This document shows, piece after piece, positions 25,384 to 34,058 of a stretch of 64,000 bases of DNA (position 1 is its first letter; each line of letters starts with the position of its first letter). This DNA is from Exiguobacterium sp. RIT594 (GTDB lineage Bacteria > Bacillota > Bacilli > Exiguobacteriales > Exiguobacteriaceae). The stretch covers positions 186,001-250,000 of the forward strand of contig NZ_QPKF01000002.1 of the NCBI RefSeq assembly GCF_003339585.1, read 5' to 3'. The translations under genes and the position numbers were made by a program. The notes beneath the pieces are model-generated. The model ran no database searches and was not told where the DNA came from. It saw nothing but the letters and a program-made list of their open reading frames with translations.

Positions 25384-28158
25384 TTACCCGTTTTTCATAT
25401 GGAACGATTCCGTTAACGTAAAGGTGATGTTTTTGAGCTCAAGCCCGCCAAGTGCAAAGTACAGCTTGAAGTAGTTGTGCGGATTAAAGACGAAGACGTC
25501 TTTCGTCTGCGTCACCCATTCGCCGTTTGTCCCGTTAAACGTAAACGTCGCGACCGGCATGTTGTTCGCAAACAACGTCACCGGCATCTGTGCCAGTTCC
25601 CCGGCATACGACCGGGCTTCAAACGTGACGTGGTACATGCCGGTTTCTTCCGCCGTCACGGCGAAGACATGGCTGCTTCCAGTCGACGTGTCGAGTTCAT
25701 CAAACACGATCGGGACACCGCTTTGAAGTTGCTGATGCGTCACGGCCTGTTCGTTCAAATCATCTGCCTCTTCCGGTAATCCGGTGACGTCGACTGTCGC
25801 TTCCTGACCAAGTGTGCGCTCCATGACCGGTGACCGCAGGATGAACTGACAGATGTTCGCCGCACTCCGCAACAATTCTGCCCGTGTCAACGTCCCGTCC
25901 GCAAGCGATGACAGTGTATCATCCTCAAACGGATTCGCCCCCGGTTCTCCAACGACCATGTAAAGGTCATTTTGAGAACGGACCATCGTCGCTGTCTGTT
26001 GCCGGTTGGCTTCCGTTTCTTCCGTATTGATCTTCGCCCACCAGTCGGTCATGACGACACCGTCAAAGCCCCACTCGTCACGGAGAATCCGTGTATTCTG
26101 ATCGTACAATCCAGCCGTCCACAGACCATTGACAGCACCGTATGTCGTCATGATCGCATAGGCCTGTCCCTGTTTGACGGCATGTTCAAATCCTTTTAGA
26201 TAAATCTCCCGCAAGGCCCGTTCCGAGACGATCGAATCGAGATCATGGCGATGGAATTCCTGGTTGTTGGCACTTAAATGCTTCAGCGTTCCCGTCACGC
26301 CGCCCCGGTGCATCCCGTCGAGCTGGGCGACAGCCATCATTCCCGTCAAATGTGGGTCTTCCGAAAAGTACTCGAAGTTCCGGCCGTTGAGCGGATGACG
26401 ATGGATGTTCATCCCCGGTCCGAGCAACGTGTCGATACCATTTTTCCGAAGTTCAAGCCCTGTCATTTCAAACAAATCCGCAACTAAATCGACGTTGAAC
26501 GTCGAGGCGACAAGTGTCCCGTTCGGCAGTGAGAAGGCTTTCGTTCCGATATCCATCCGGATTCCGGACGGACCGTCAGCACAGCAGGCCGCCGGAATCC
26601 CGAACGCCGTCAGCCGGTCGGTCACGCCGCCAAAAGCAGCCGCTGTTCCCGGTGTGACGCGCGGTGAGTTCATCCCCTCGCCGCGGACGATCGCTGCCAG
26701 ATCCTCATCCGTCAACTGATCGAGGAACACGTCTAGCGACGTCTTACCTTCGTAGACATCCTTCAGTGTCAGACCTCGATTTTCCGAATACATGCGTGCT
26801 GCCGGTCGTTCGGCGAGACGACGGGCTTCCGGATCGATTGTCCGCAGTGGTGTCGCTTCATACGTGACGTCATAACCGGTTTCCGTCTTGTGCGGCTTCA
26901 GGCGATCAAACGCCGTGACCGGAGCCATGTTTTCGCTTAATGTCTCGGTGACACGTAACGTGTCGATCGTTTGTGTCGCCACGTGCGTCGCTGTCCGGAC
27001 GTCCGTGCCGACGTACAGGTGATACGCTCCTGCTTCAATGACGTAAGACGATTTATGCCCCGTCACACTGGCATCATCGTAACTTGCGTATTCCGTCAGC
27101 GGTACCGTCAACGTTACCGTCTCCTGTTGACCAGGTTCCAGCTGTTGTGTCTTCGCGAACGTCACGAGTCCGCGTGCCGGATTGCCGAGTTGTCCCTGTG
27201 GTTTCTCGAGATACACCTGCACGACTTCTTTCCCGCTGCGTGTCCCTGTATTCGTGACGGTGACGGTCAATGTGACCTGTTGCTCCGTCATATCGACCGT
27301 TTCCGTCGTGACATCAAACGTCGTATAGGATAAACCAAACCCGAACGGATACAGGACGTCATCCTTCGCAAACGTCTCGAAGTAACGGTACCCGACGTAG
27401 ATGTCTTCCTTATAGATCGCCCGGTCCTCATGGCCGAAGTACGGTGTTGACGGGTACGCATCGAGGGAACGGACAATCGTATCCGGCAGTTTTCCGGATG
27501 GGGTAACGGCTCCCGTCAAGAGATCGACCAACGCGTTTCCGCCTTCCATCCCGCCTTGCCATCCGTACAGGATCGCACTCGGATTGAAATCAAGCGCCCA
27601 CTGCATGTCGATGACATTGCCGACGTTTAATAAGACGACAGTCTTCGGGAATGCTCCCGCGACTTTTTCGATCAGTGTCAACTCGACGTCCGTCAGCAGA
27701 TAACTGCCGGGATCCGCTGTATTATCGCGGTCTTCACCGGCCGTCCGACCGATCATGATGATGGCGACGTCCGATTGCGACGCTGCGTCTGTGACGACTT
27801 CGTCCGTGACCGGCATTTCTTCCTGCGACCACGGTTCCGCCGCCCAGCCTTCGCCTTTATCAAACGGATGATCTTTTAGCCAAGCTTCATAGACGTCGAG
27901 CAACGACTGGTTTACCTTCACATCCGGATGGTCTTGCAACGCTTCGAGCGGACTTGTCACGTGTGTGACGTTAACCATCCCGCCCGAGCCCGTTCCGCTT
28001 TTATAATAGTTGAACTGATTGCGTCCGAACACCGAAACTGTTGTTCCCGCTGACAGCGGTAACGTCTGCTTGTCATTCTTCAGCAGGACCGCCCCTTCTG
28101 CGACCGTCTGCCTCGCCAGTGCCGTATAGGCGTTCCAATCTAATGTATATGTCGTCAT
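25384..28158 (-). CDS. Beta-glucosidase, glycoside hydrolase family 3 (permuted domain order)
   Basis: 924 residues from ATG at 28158, eight bases after AGGAGG. The domain order is reversed relative to common GH3 enzymes: the alpha/beta sandwich comes first (about 20-250, 'EGAVLLKNDKQTLPL', 'AIIMIGRTAGEDRDN'), then an immunoglobulin-like FnIII domain (about 290-370, 'EVVQVYLEKP'), and the TIM-barrel last (about 490-790). The catalytic nucleophile is Asp705 in 'GVVMTDWW'; 'KHLSANNQEFHRHDLDS' is the substrate-binding KH region. The acid/base would lie in the N-terminal sandwich. A ~120-residue C-terminal carbohydrate-binding-like segment follows. No signal peptide, so it acts on imported oligosaccharides. 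Four bases separate it from the esterase gene. Confidence 0.92.
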   Translation of the reverse strand: MTTYTLDWNAYTALARQTVAEGAVLLKNDKQTLPLSAGTTVSVFGRNQFNYYKSGTGSGGMVNVTHVTSPLEALQDHPDVKVNQSLLDVYEAWLKDHPFDKGEGWAAEPWSQEEMPVTDEVVTDAASQSDVAIIMIGRTAGEDRDNTADPGSYLLTDVELTLIEKVAGAFPKTVVLLNVGNVIDMQWALDFNPSAILYGWQGGMEGGNALVDLLTGAVTPSGKLPDTIVRSLDAYPSTPYFGHEDRAIYKEDIYVGYRYFETFAKDDVLYPFGFGLSYTTFDVTTETVDMTEQQVTLTVTVTNTGTRSGKEVVQVYLEKPQGQLGNPARGLVTFAKTQQLEPGQQETVTLTVPLTEYASYDDASVTGHKSSYVIEAGAYHLYVGTDVRTATHVATQTIDTLRVTETLSENMAPVTAFDRLKPHKTETGYDVTYEATPLRTIDPEARRLAERPAARMYSENRGLTLKDVYEGKTSLDVFLDQLTDEDLAAIVRGEGMNSPRVTPGTAAAFGGVTDRLTAFGIPAACCADGPSGIRMDIGTKAFSLPNGTLVASTFNVDLVADLFEMTGLELRKNGIDTLLGPGMNIHRHPLNGRNFEYFSEDPHLTGMMAVAQLDGMHRGGVTGTLKHLSANNQEFHRHDLDSIVSERALREIYLKGFEHAVKQGQAYAIMTTYGAVNGLWTAGLYDQNTRILRDEWGFDGVVMTDWWAKINTEETEANRQQTATMVRSQNDLYMVVGEPGANPFEDDTLSSLADGTLTRAELLRSAANICQFILRSPVMERTLGQEATVDVTGLPEEADDLNEQAVTHQQLQSGVPIVFDELDTSTGSSHVFAVTAEETGMYHVTFEARSYAGELAQMPVTLFANNMPVATFTFNGTNGEWVTQTKDVFVFNPHNYFKLYFALGGLELKNITFTLTESFHMKNG

Positions 28159-28162
28159 CGAT

Positions 28163-29257
28163 TCATCCTCCTGTTGGTTGTGTAGTCGCAAACCGTTTCT
28201 TCAGACCATTTGCGATTTCTGTGATGCAATCTTCCGCTTGCGGATACTGTCCGAGCTTTTCGATAAAGGCATGGTCCATCCCGTTGTACTGAATCCGTTT
28301 TGTCTTGACGCCGGCCCGTGCGAGTTTTCGTCCGTATGCCTCTCCTTCAAGACGGAGATAATCGTATTCTGCCGTGATGATCAATGCTTCAGGCAGTCCG
28401 GCCAGCTTATCGCTGAACAGTGGGGAGACATGCGGATCCTGGACGTCCGTCGTCCCTTGCAGGTACAACCGGTTCAACAGTCCATCCGTGTCTTCAAGGG
28501 CTGTGACGATTCCTTCAAGCAGCTTCCGGTTTTCGTTCATCTCGTAGGCATCGAGCCGCCAAGTAAAATCATCCGTCGGCAGAGCCGCGAGATTGATGAC
28601 CGGATAGAGCAGGACCTGGTACTGGATCATCTCTGTCTGTTGTTCGCGGTCAAGCAGGGCACAGACCGTCGCTAAGTTCCCGCCGGCGCTGTCGCCGGCA
28701 ACAGCTAGCTGCGCGCGATTGATTCCGAGTTCTTCCGCCTGTTCATGGACCCATGTAACAGCTGTAAAACAGTCGTTCAGTCCGGCCGGAAATGGATGTT
28801 CCGGTGCAAGCCGGTAATCGATTGAAATCACGACAACGTTTGCCCGCTCCGCCAATAACCGGCAAGGATGTTCGACCGGTTCAAGCGTTCCGCCGAAAAA
28901 GCCGCCGCCGTGGAAGTAGACCACTACCGGTAACAGTTCCGTCGACCGGGGACGATAGATTCGTGCCGGAATCGGTTGTTCCGCACTTGGAATCACGATG
29001 TCTTCCGTCGTGATGTCTGTCATCGTCAGGTCGGTGTTGACCCACCCCATCCCGGCCCGCGCTGCTTCGAGTGAAAAAGGACCGGCCGGTGAACTGTCCT
29101 GTTGTTGCTGCGTCATGACTTCCAAGACGCGCGGATCGAGGACGCCGCTTTCTGTCCGGTCCGGTACGGGTTTGATGACGACGTCGACACCATTCTGCTG
29201 TTCACCGGTCTTTTTTTGCGCTAACCGGTCGACCAATTGCTGATACTCCTGTCCCAT
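28163..29257 (-). CDS. Alpha/beta hydrolase, HSL-family esterase/lipase
   Basis: 364 residues from ATG at 29257, seven bases after AAAGGAGG. Hormone-sensitive-lipase type: oxyanion motif 'YFHGGGFFGG', nucleophile Ser190 in GDSAGG, acid in 'ITAEYDYLR' and histidine in 'GMDHAFIEK'. No signal peptide. Its stop is four bases before the GH3 start and contains the GH3 ribosome-binding site, so the two are an operon. Pairing suggests removal of acyl or aryl ester groups from plant-derived glycosides before or after the glucosidase acts; that is an inference. Confidence 0.88.
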   Translation of the reverse strand: MGQEYQQLVDRLAQKKTGEQQNGVDVVIKPVPDRTESGVLDPRVLEVMTQQQQDSSPAGPFSLEAARAGMGWVNTDLTMTDITTEDIVIPSAEQPIPARIYRPRSTELLPVVVYFHGGGFFGGTLEPVEHPCRLLAERANVVVISIDYRLAPEHPFPAGLNDCFTAVTWVHEQAEELGINRAQLAVAGDSAGGNLATVCALLDREQQTEMIQYQVLLYPVINLAALPTDDFTWRLDAYEMNENRKLLEGIVTALEDTDGLLNRLYLQGTTDVQDPHVSPLFSDKLAGLPEALIITAEYDYLRLEGEAYGRKLARAGVKTKRIQYNGMDHAFIEKLGQYPQAEDCITEIANGLKKRFATTQPTGG

Positions 29258-29324
29258 GTTTCTTCCTCCTTTTATCGAATTACTAGCGTGCTTATAAGAG
29301 GTCATTCATTTGTAAAAATAAGTA

Positions 29325-29339
29325 TCGAAACCGCTTTCG
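29325..29339 (-). promoter_or_regulatory. Second cre-like/LacI-type operator, esterase-GH3 operon
   Basis: Minus strand ACGAAAGCGGTTTCG around the pseudo-palindrome CGAAACCGCTTTCG matches 13 of 15 cre positions. It shares AAGCGGT with the site at 29380-29394. It may bind CcpA or a LacI-family sugar regulator. Confidence 0.5.
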
Positions 29340-29379
29340 TAAATAACTAAAAAAATGTTCGATATCTCTTTTTCTTAAA

Positions 29380-29394
29380 AGATACCGCTTACAA
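29380..29394 (-). promoter_or_regulatory. cre site upstream of the esterase-GH3 operon
   Basis: On the minus strand TTGTAAGCGGTATCT fits all fixed positions of the cre consensus WTGNAANCGNWNNCW. It lies about 120 bases before the esterase ATG. Catabolite control by CcpA is expected for a beta-glucosidase operon. Confidence 0.65.
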
Positions 29395-29443
29395 AACCAA
29401 TCATACGCATCTTTATCCGATTAATCAATCATTCTGGATGATT

Positions 29444-29510
29444 CAAAAAAAGCCACTTGTCTTTCACGTGTTTTCCTTGTCGGAATGACGTGAAACGAGT
29501 GGCTTTTTTA
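29444..29510 (-). terminator. Terminator after the DUF4317 gene
   Basis: Long interrupted stem AAAAAAGCCACT...CTTTCACGT (29446-29469) with ACGTGAAA...AGTGGCTTTTTT (29488-29510), A/T-runs on both outer sides, so it can work in both directions. Confidence 0.85.
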
Positions 29511-29512
29511 AA

Positions 29513-30709
29513 TTAGCTTAAGATATTTTCTTCTGAAACGAGCGTGAATCCGTCGATGACCGTGTCTTCCTCGACTTCGATCAACAGACATTGTTTGCCG
29601 TTGTAATTGACCTGCTTAATGTACTTCAAGTCTTGAGCACTGACGGAGATATTTGCAACTTTCGTATTGATTTTAATCGATTTCGCTTCATAGTTCGGGA
29701 CGATGTTACTCGCCTTCATTTCGTACGCCGTATCATCGATGACCGTCTTAAAGGCACGTTCGACCTGTTCCGTACTGACGTCTTCGATGCCGCTCGCTTT
29801 TAAGACCCGTTCGACTTCTTTGACGTCCAGCATCGGAATATCTTCCGGCTCGTCTTCCTTTTCGTCTTCTACGACGAGCAAGTGATTGACTTCCTCATAG
29901 ACACCCGCGAGCGTTTTTGAATCGACTGATTCGCCGATGACCAGTTTGACGATCTCTTCAAATACCGCTTTGTCTTCTTCCGCCGTCACGATCTGATCAC
30001 CGTTCAGGACATTTTCGATGAACAGCAGGTCCGGTTTATTCGGTTTGCTTGCCGTATACAGGACACGGTTGACGTCCGCCGCATTATCCGTGAAGCACGG
30101 GAATAAAAAGCCACCAATTGGTGACGCCAGTTTGATGACCGGATTGATTAGCAGGTTCGACTTGAACTCGAGATCGACGTAGTCGAAGACAAGCGACTGT
30201 TTCGGCAGTTCCGTTTGATTGAGACTGCTGAGAATAAACGGTGTCGTGTAGACTTCATCGTTCTTATCCACTTCTGTCTCGTCTGCCTGCCGTTTCGTCG
30301 TCTTGTAATACTGTCCCCGGATGAACGTGACGACGATATCGTTTTCGTACTGCACGTCCTGGACCATCTTCAGCGCAATCTGTTGCATCTGCTCCGTCCA
30401 GTCTTCCGTCTCTTCCGTGTATAGCCCTTCATACAACAGTTGTTGCGTATGTCCGGTCGCGCCTTCTTCCGGCTGTTGGAACTTGACTTCAAACAGCTTG
30501 ATGTCGAGTTTCCCGGTTAGGACTTTCTTGAAGTTCGCAAGGAACAACTCCTGCTGCTCGAGTTCAAGAAAAGCGAACGGCCGGCTTTCTTCATAGAAGA
30601 TTTCACTCGTTTCCTTGCGGATATATACATTATAAATTTCGTTGATTTTAAGTAGTTCCGAGTCGACCTTAAAATGGCGACGGATATCACTGATGTCTTG
30701 TTTGTTCAT
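29513..30709 (-). CDS. DUF4317 family protein
   Basis: 398 residues. The start 'MNKQDISDIRRHFKVDSELL' is the hallmark of DUF4317, a family common in Firmicutes and of unknown function. The protein is acidic, soluble, with 'GFLFPCFTDNAADVNRVLYT' in the centre and a low-complexity acidic stretch 'VVEDEKEDEPEDIP' about residue 290. AAGGAGC precedes the ATG with a rather long spacer (12). No neighbour gives a functional hint. A hairpin plus T-run sits in its leader (30756-30797). Confidence 0.8.
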   Translation of the reverse strand: MNKQDISDIRRHFKVDSELLKINEIYNVYIRKETSEIFYEESRPFAFLELEQQELFLANFKKVLTGKLDIKLFEVKFQQPEEGATGHTQQLLYEGLYTEETEDWTEQMQQIALKMVQDVQYENDIVVTFIRGQYYKTTKRQADETEVDKNDEVYTTPFILSSLNQTELPKQSLVFDYVDLEFKSNLLINPVIKLASPIGGFLFPCFTDNAADVNRVLYTASKPNKPDLLFIENVLNGDQIVTAEEDKAVFEEIVKLVIGESVDSKTLAGVYEEVNHLLVVEDEKEDEPEDIPMLDVKEVERVLKASGIEDVSTEQVERAFKTVIDDTAYEMKASNIVPNYEAKSIKINTKVANISVSAQDLKYIKQVNYNGKQCLLIEVEEDTVIDGFTLVSEENILS

Positions 30710-30755
30710 GGTAACGTTTCAGCTCCTTGGCGTTTGAATTCCTCGTGGCTCCTAA

Positions 30756-30797
30756 AAAAGGAGTGCCTCCTGTCCAAATCGAACAGAGGTACCCCTT
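30756..30797 (-). promoter_or_regulatory. Leader hairpin with T-run ahead of DUF4317 (possible attenuator)
   Basis: Minus strand: GGGGTACCTCTGT, loop, ACAGGAGGCACTCC, then TTTTTT. The stem is interrupted but long. A -10-like TATAGT lies just upstream (about 30800-30812 on this strand), which would place the transcript start almost at the hairpin. It could be a weak terminator, an attenuator or a 5' stabilising hairpin. Confidence 0.45.
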
Positions 30798-31061
30798 TAC
30801 TATACAAGAGTTGAATTTTTTTATGTTAAAAGTCTCTGTAATTTTAAATCATTCACTTTGTTTTTATCCGATATTGATTTTAATTTTTTAGGTAATTTAT
30901 TTCTCTATTACTTTAGGCTTAATTCCAAAAAAATATTTTCGGTAAAAAGTATTCAACTTTTGTAATGTTTACATTATTTTAACCCTATCCAAAATGTTCG
31001 GTGGCATACTGAGTTAGGTGAGAGGATTCTCTCATCACACTTACATAAGAGGAGGCAGTTC
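30798..31061. other. AT-rich intergenic region upstream of the nuclease gene
   Basis: About 260 bases with no reading frame of note, made of A/T tracts. Near the right end GTGAGAGGATTCTCTCATCAC (31018-31038 region) forms a short hairpin with 6-bp stem TGAGAG/CTCTCA. GAGGAGG at 31051-31057 is the nuclease ribosome-binding site. The divergent promoters of DUF4317 and the nuclease gene must lie here, but none matches well enough to mark. Confidence 0.5.
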
Positions 31062-31694
31062 ATGTTCCAGAAAATCAAGCTACTCGCCGTATCGTTTGTT
31101 TTGTTTCTCACTGCGTTTCAGTTCGACCTCTCACCCGTTTCCGCACTCCCGTCCGGCATCCCGTCAAAAGCGACGGCTCAATCTGAGCTCAACTCACTGA
31201 CAGTCAAGACCGAAAGTACAATGACCGGTTACTCCCGTGATCTCTTCCCGCATTGGAGCAGCCAGGGAAGCGGCTGTGACACCCGTCAAGTCGTCTTGAA
31301 ACGCGATGCGGATTCTTACGTCGGCAGTTGTCCAGTCACGTCCGGCTCATGGTACAGTTATTATGATGGACTGACATTCACGAACCCGTCCGATCTCGAC
31401 ATCGATCATGTCGTGCCGCTCGCGGAAGCATGGCGTTCGGGTGCAAGCAGCTGGACGACAACGACACGTCAGGCATTCGCAAACGACCTCAACGGTCCGC
31501 AATTGATTGCCGTCTCTGCAAGCTCGAACCGTTCAAAGGGTGACCAGGATCCATCGACATGGAAACCAACTCGTGCCGGCGCCAGCTGTGCATACTCGAA
31601 GATGTGGATCAACACGAAAAGCCGTTGGGGCTTAAGTCTCCAATCCTCTGAAAAAACAGCACTGCAAACGATGCTGAACACGTGTACCTACTAA
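31062..31694 (+). CDS. Secreted HNH-type nuclease (DUF1524/GmrSD C-terminal-like)
   Basis: 210 residues. A Sec signal peptide (basic 'KIK', hydrophobic core, cleavage after 'SPVSA' near residue 28) precedes a mature domain of about 180 residues. 'DLDIDHVVPLAEAW' carries the Asp-His metal/catalytic core, and 'ANDLNGPQLIAVSASSNRSKG' with 'DQDPSTWKP' is the Asn-Arg-Lys second half, a pattern shared by secreted actinobacterial and bacillar nucleases of this HNH group. Two Cys pairs could form disulfides. Expected role is degradation of extracellular DNA or RNA, for nutrition or competition. The next gene starts 15 bases after the stop. A decayed partial copy lies at 35575-35848. Confidence 0.85.
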   Translation: MFQKIKLLAVSFVLFLTAFQFDLSPVSALPSGIPSKATAQSELNSLTVKTESTMTGYSRDLFPHWSSQGSGCDTRQVVLKRDADSYVGSCPVTSGSWYSYYDGLTFTNPSDLDIDHVVPLAEAWRSGASSWTTTTRQAFANDLNGPQLIAVSASSNRSKGDQDPSTWKPTRAGASCAYSKMWINTKSRWGLSLQSSEKTALQTMLNTCTY

Positions 31695-31709
31695 GAAGGA
31701 GTCGATTCG

Positions 31710-31952
31710 ATGGAAACGAAAACCTCTACTTTCACCGCCACACACGGCGTGATGACGAATGAAGTCGGCGTCATCAGCGGCGAACTGGAATTGCGAACAA
31801 CCTGCCAGGAAGACGGCACACTCGAACTTGCCATTTCCTACGTCGGCTCAACCGACGTTTACACATTACCCGGCAAGGATTATCAGCTGCATGATATCCG
31901 CGACCACGAAGTCGTGCACCGGATGCTCGCGACGGTGCTTGAGCGCTCTTAA
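31710..31952 (+). CDS. Small acidic protein downstream of the nuclease, unknown function
   Basis: 80 residues, start ATG at 31710 with AAGGAG upstream. No signal peptide, so it stays in the cytosol while the nuclease is exported. Thirteen acidic against six basic residues give a net charge of about -7. 'GVISGELELRTTC' and 'YTLPGKDYQLHDIRDHEVVHRML' suggest a short beta-rich fold with a C-terminal helix. I do not recognise a family. Position right behind a nuclease, the charge and the cytosolic location fit an immunity or inhibitor protein, but this is inference; a simple DUF is equally possible. It is in the same reading frame as the nuclease. Confidence 0.65.
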   Translation: METKTSTFTATHGVMTNEVGVISGELELRTTCQEDGTLELAISYVGSTDVYTLPGKDYQLHDIRDHEVVHRMLATVLERS

Positions 31953-31960
31953 AATAAACA

Positions 31961-32007
31961 AAGCTAGGACAAGAATGCAAAAACATTCATCCTAGCTTCT
32001 TTTTTTA
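31961..32007. terminator. Intrinsic terminator after the nuclease pair
   Basis: Stem AAGCTAGGA (31961-31969)/TCCTAGCTT (31990-31998), with inner GAATG/CATTC pairing, followed by a long T-run on the plus strand. The A-run before it (31951-31962) could also serve the convergent lipoprotein gene. Confidence 0.9.
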
Positions 32008-32021
32008 TTTTTAAGCGCTAT

Positions 32022-32867
32022 TCAATCTATCGATACATCAAAAATATATGATTTAAATTCCAAATCATAATTCTCTGAAGACACTTCAGCGTTTAATTTA
32101 ATTTGTTTTTCGCCTAAATTAATTGCAGGATAAACAATTACACCTTCAGTTTCTATACTAGGTAATATCTCGTTTTGAATTTCTTGAAGCCCAGTAGTTT
32201 CAGAATCAATATACTCTTCCTCAAGTTGTTTGTTCCCCACAATTAATTTTGCCGATCCAGGATAGAATGAAGCTTTTTCTTTTGTATCGTTTTTAATTTT
32301 TATATAAACTCTCGTTTGATTCTCAGCGATTTCAATTTTTTTTAAAGTGACCTTAATTCCATACTGATTGATTTCTTTATCCATTTCGACTTCCTTTAAT
32401 GTAGGAGAAACTGCAGTTAAATAATCAACAACTTCAATATTTTTAGCTAAGACGATTGGTGCCGTTATAGTTCCTCCGAAAGCATTTTCTCCTTCAAATT
32501 CATCTTTGATTACTCCCTCTACTTTTACATAATCATCTGTTTTAATTTTAAATTTCGGATCATTTATAGCTATTAATGTGTTTTTTTCAGCATTTTCTGG
32601 ATCAGCCCAAATCTGAATGTATGTACCTTTTTCATCCTGTTCAGGTTCAGCAAATACTTTGCCGGTAATCTCTAATTCGTAACCTTTATATTTTTTAGGG
32701 TCACTATATAATTTTTCATAATCTTCTTCTTTTAATTTACCTTTCGTTTTTACATTCTCTGTTTTTTTGGTGTCCTTAGAGTTAGAGGAGGAAGACTCAC
32801 TGTCACCACATGCTACTAATATCACTGTAGCAACAATCAGGCTAACGAGAATCATTAATTTTCTCAT
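32022..32867 (-). CDS. Lipoprotein with OB-fold-like and DUF4352-like regions
   Basis: 281 residues. The signal sequence ends in lipobox 'ILVAC' (Cys20), so the protein is a membrane-anchored surface lipoprotein. A Ser/Lys-rich linker (21-45) is followed by a region with 'YEKLYSDPKKYKGYELEITGKV' and 'YVKVEGVIKDEFEG', typical of OB-fold (tRNA_anti-like) lipoproteins, and a C-terminal beta-sandwich (about 155-281) with 'GIKVTLKKIEIAENQTRVYIKIKNDT', like DUF4352 telokin-like domains. Coding is clearly more AT-rich than the core genes around it. Function unknown. Confidence 0.75.
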   Translation of the reverse strand: MRKLMILVSLIVATVILVACGDSESSSSNSKDTKKTENVKTKGKLKEEDYEKLYSDPKKYKGYELEITGKVFAEPEQDEKGTYIQIWADPENAEKNTLIAINDPKFKIKTDDYVKVEGVIKDEFEGENAFGGTITAPIVLAKNIEVVDYLTAVSPTLKEVEMDKEINQYGIKVTLKKIEIAENQTRVYIKIKNDTKEKASFYPGSAKLIVGNKQLEEEYIDSETTGLQEIQNEILPSIETEGVIVYPAINLGEKQIKLNAEVSSENYDLEFKSYIFDVSID

Positions 32868-33005
32868 AATAAAAATATCTCCTTTAATAAATTTTATATA
32901 ACAATTTTACCATATTTCTTACTTTTTAATATTTTAATTCTAATTTAAGCCATTAAAATATTAAATTAGCAAAAAAAAGAATGTTTTTAAATCGTATAGA
33001 CCGTT

Positions 33006-33941
33006 TTACCACGATAACTTTGCATTTTTTATCTCATCCTCCCACAAAATCCGTATCTCCTCGAGGTCATTCATCGGCAACTCGCCTTCAGATGCAGAAA
33101 TATTGTGCTGCAGTTGTTTACTATTTTTAGCTCCAGGAATCGTCGTCGATATTTCTTCGTATGAAAGAATGTATTGTAATGCTGCCTGCACCATCGAGGG
33201 GTCTTGACCGAGAATTCGGCGGACATTTTCAACTAACGTAGCTCTTTTCTCGATGTCTTCGCCACTCCAGCGATCCCGAATTCCACTGAATGTACTGTGA
33301 CGATTATACTTTCCAGTTAACCAACCCGAATCTAGCGGAACCTTAGCGATGATTCCGACTCCTTGTTGATGGGCTGATTTCATCGCCATCGCAGGTTCTT
33401 GATGAAACATATTGAACATCACTTCAATCACTTGACTGTTTGTACAATCCAAAAGTTCTCTCATTTCTTTTCCCGTATCGACCGAAGCGCCGAAAGCTCG
33501 AATTTTACCTTTTGTTTTTAATCGTTCGAGTAATTCAAATTGTGGAGATTCGCTCGTCAATGTCGAAAACGGTGGATTATGTAGTAAAAGACAATCCAGA
33601 TAATCCGTCTGTAATCGATGTAAGCTGTTTTCGACTGATACTAAGAGCTGTTTCGGTTCAAAATTTTGTTCTCCATTTGAATGATGACCACATTTACTAC
33701 TTATCATGACTTGATTGCGTTTCCCTTTGATCGCTTCCCCGATTAATTCTTCACTTTTTCCGGCTCCATAATTAGGTGCTGTATCAAAAAATATACATTA
33801 TTCATCGATTGCTTGTTCGACTAAATGCACCGCATCTGCATCAGTCATTTTACCCCAATCTTTTTCATTGCCTAATTGCCATGCACCAAAACCGATTTCT
33901 GATACTTCTATTCCGGTATTTCCTAATAATCGTTTTTTCAT
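33006..33941 (-). pseudogene. Aldo/keto reductase, interrupted by an in-frame stop
   Basis: Reading from ATG at 33941 (AAGGAAGGG upstream): 'MKKRLLGNTGIEVSEIGFGAWQLG', then 'VHLVEQAIDE', then TAA at 33798-33800, and the same frame continues 'FFDTAPNYGAGKSEELIGEAI' through to 33006. The stop replaces codon 48, where the family normally has a Gly-containing turn before FFDTA. The rest is intact (311 codons in all) with Tyr and Lys of the catalytic tetrad recognisable ('APNYG', 'MISSKCG'). So it is a nonsense-disrupted gene or a sequencing error. A downstream in-frame ATG at 33707 could make only a truncated product lacking the active-site Asp/Tyr. Confidence 0.88.
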
Positions 33942-34015
33942 GGTGTTCTCACCCTTCCTTTTTTATAATCTTAAATGGTTAAATTAACCTTTTATGTTAT
34001 TTTTATTAATCATTC

Positions 34016-34044
34016 AAAAAAAGACGGCCATCGCACATGACCGT
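34016..34044 (-). terminator. Terminator after the DUF4230 gene
   Basis: Minus strand ACGGTCATGTGCGATGGCCGT stem-loop (34024-34044) followed by seven T. One G-U pair in a 7-bp stem. Confidence 0.8.
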
Positions 34045-34058
34045 TTTGTGTAATTCAT

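Noticed and set aside
29461-29476. CTTTCACGTG as a third parS site
   Set aside because: Only half the parS palindrome matches; it is part of the DUF4317 terminator stem.
33798-33800. In-frame stop in the reductase as recoding (selenocysteine or read-through)
   Set aside because: The codon is TAA, not TGA, and no recoding structure or family precedent is known.
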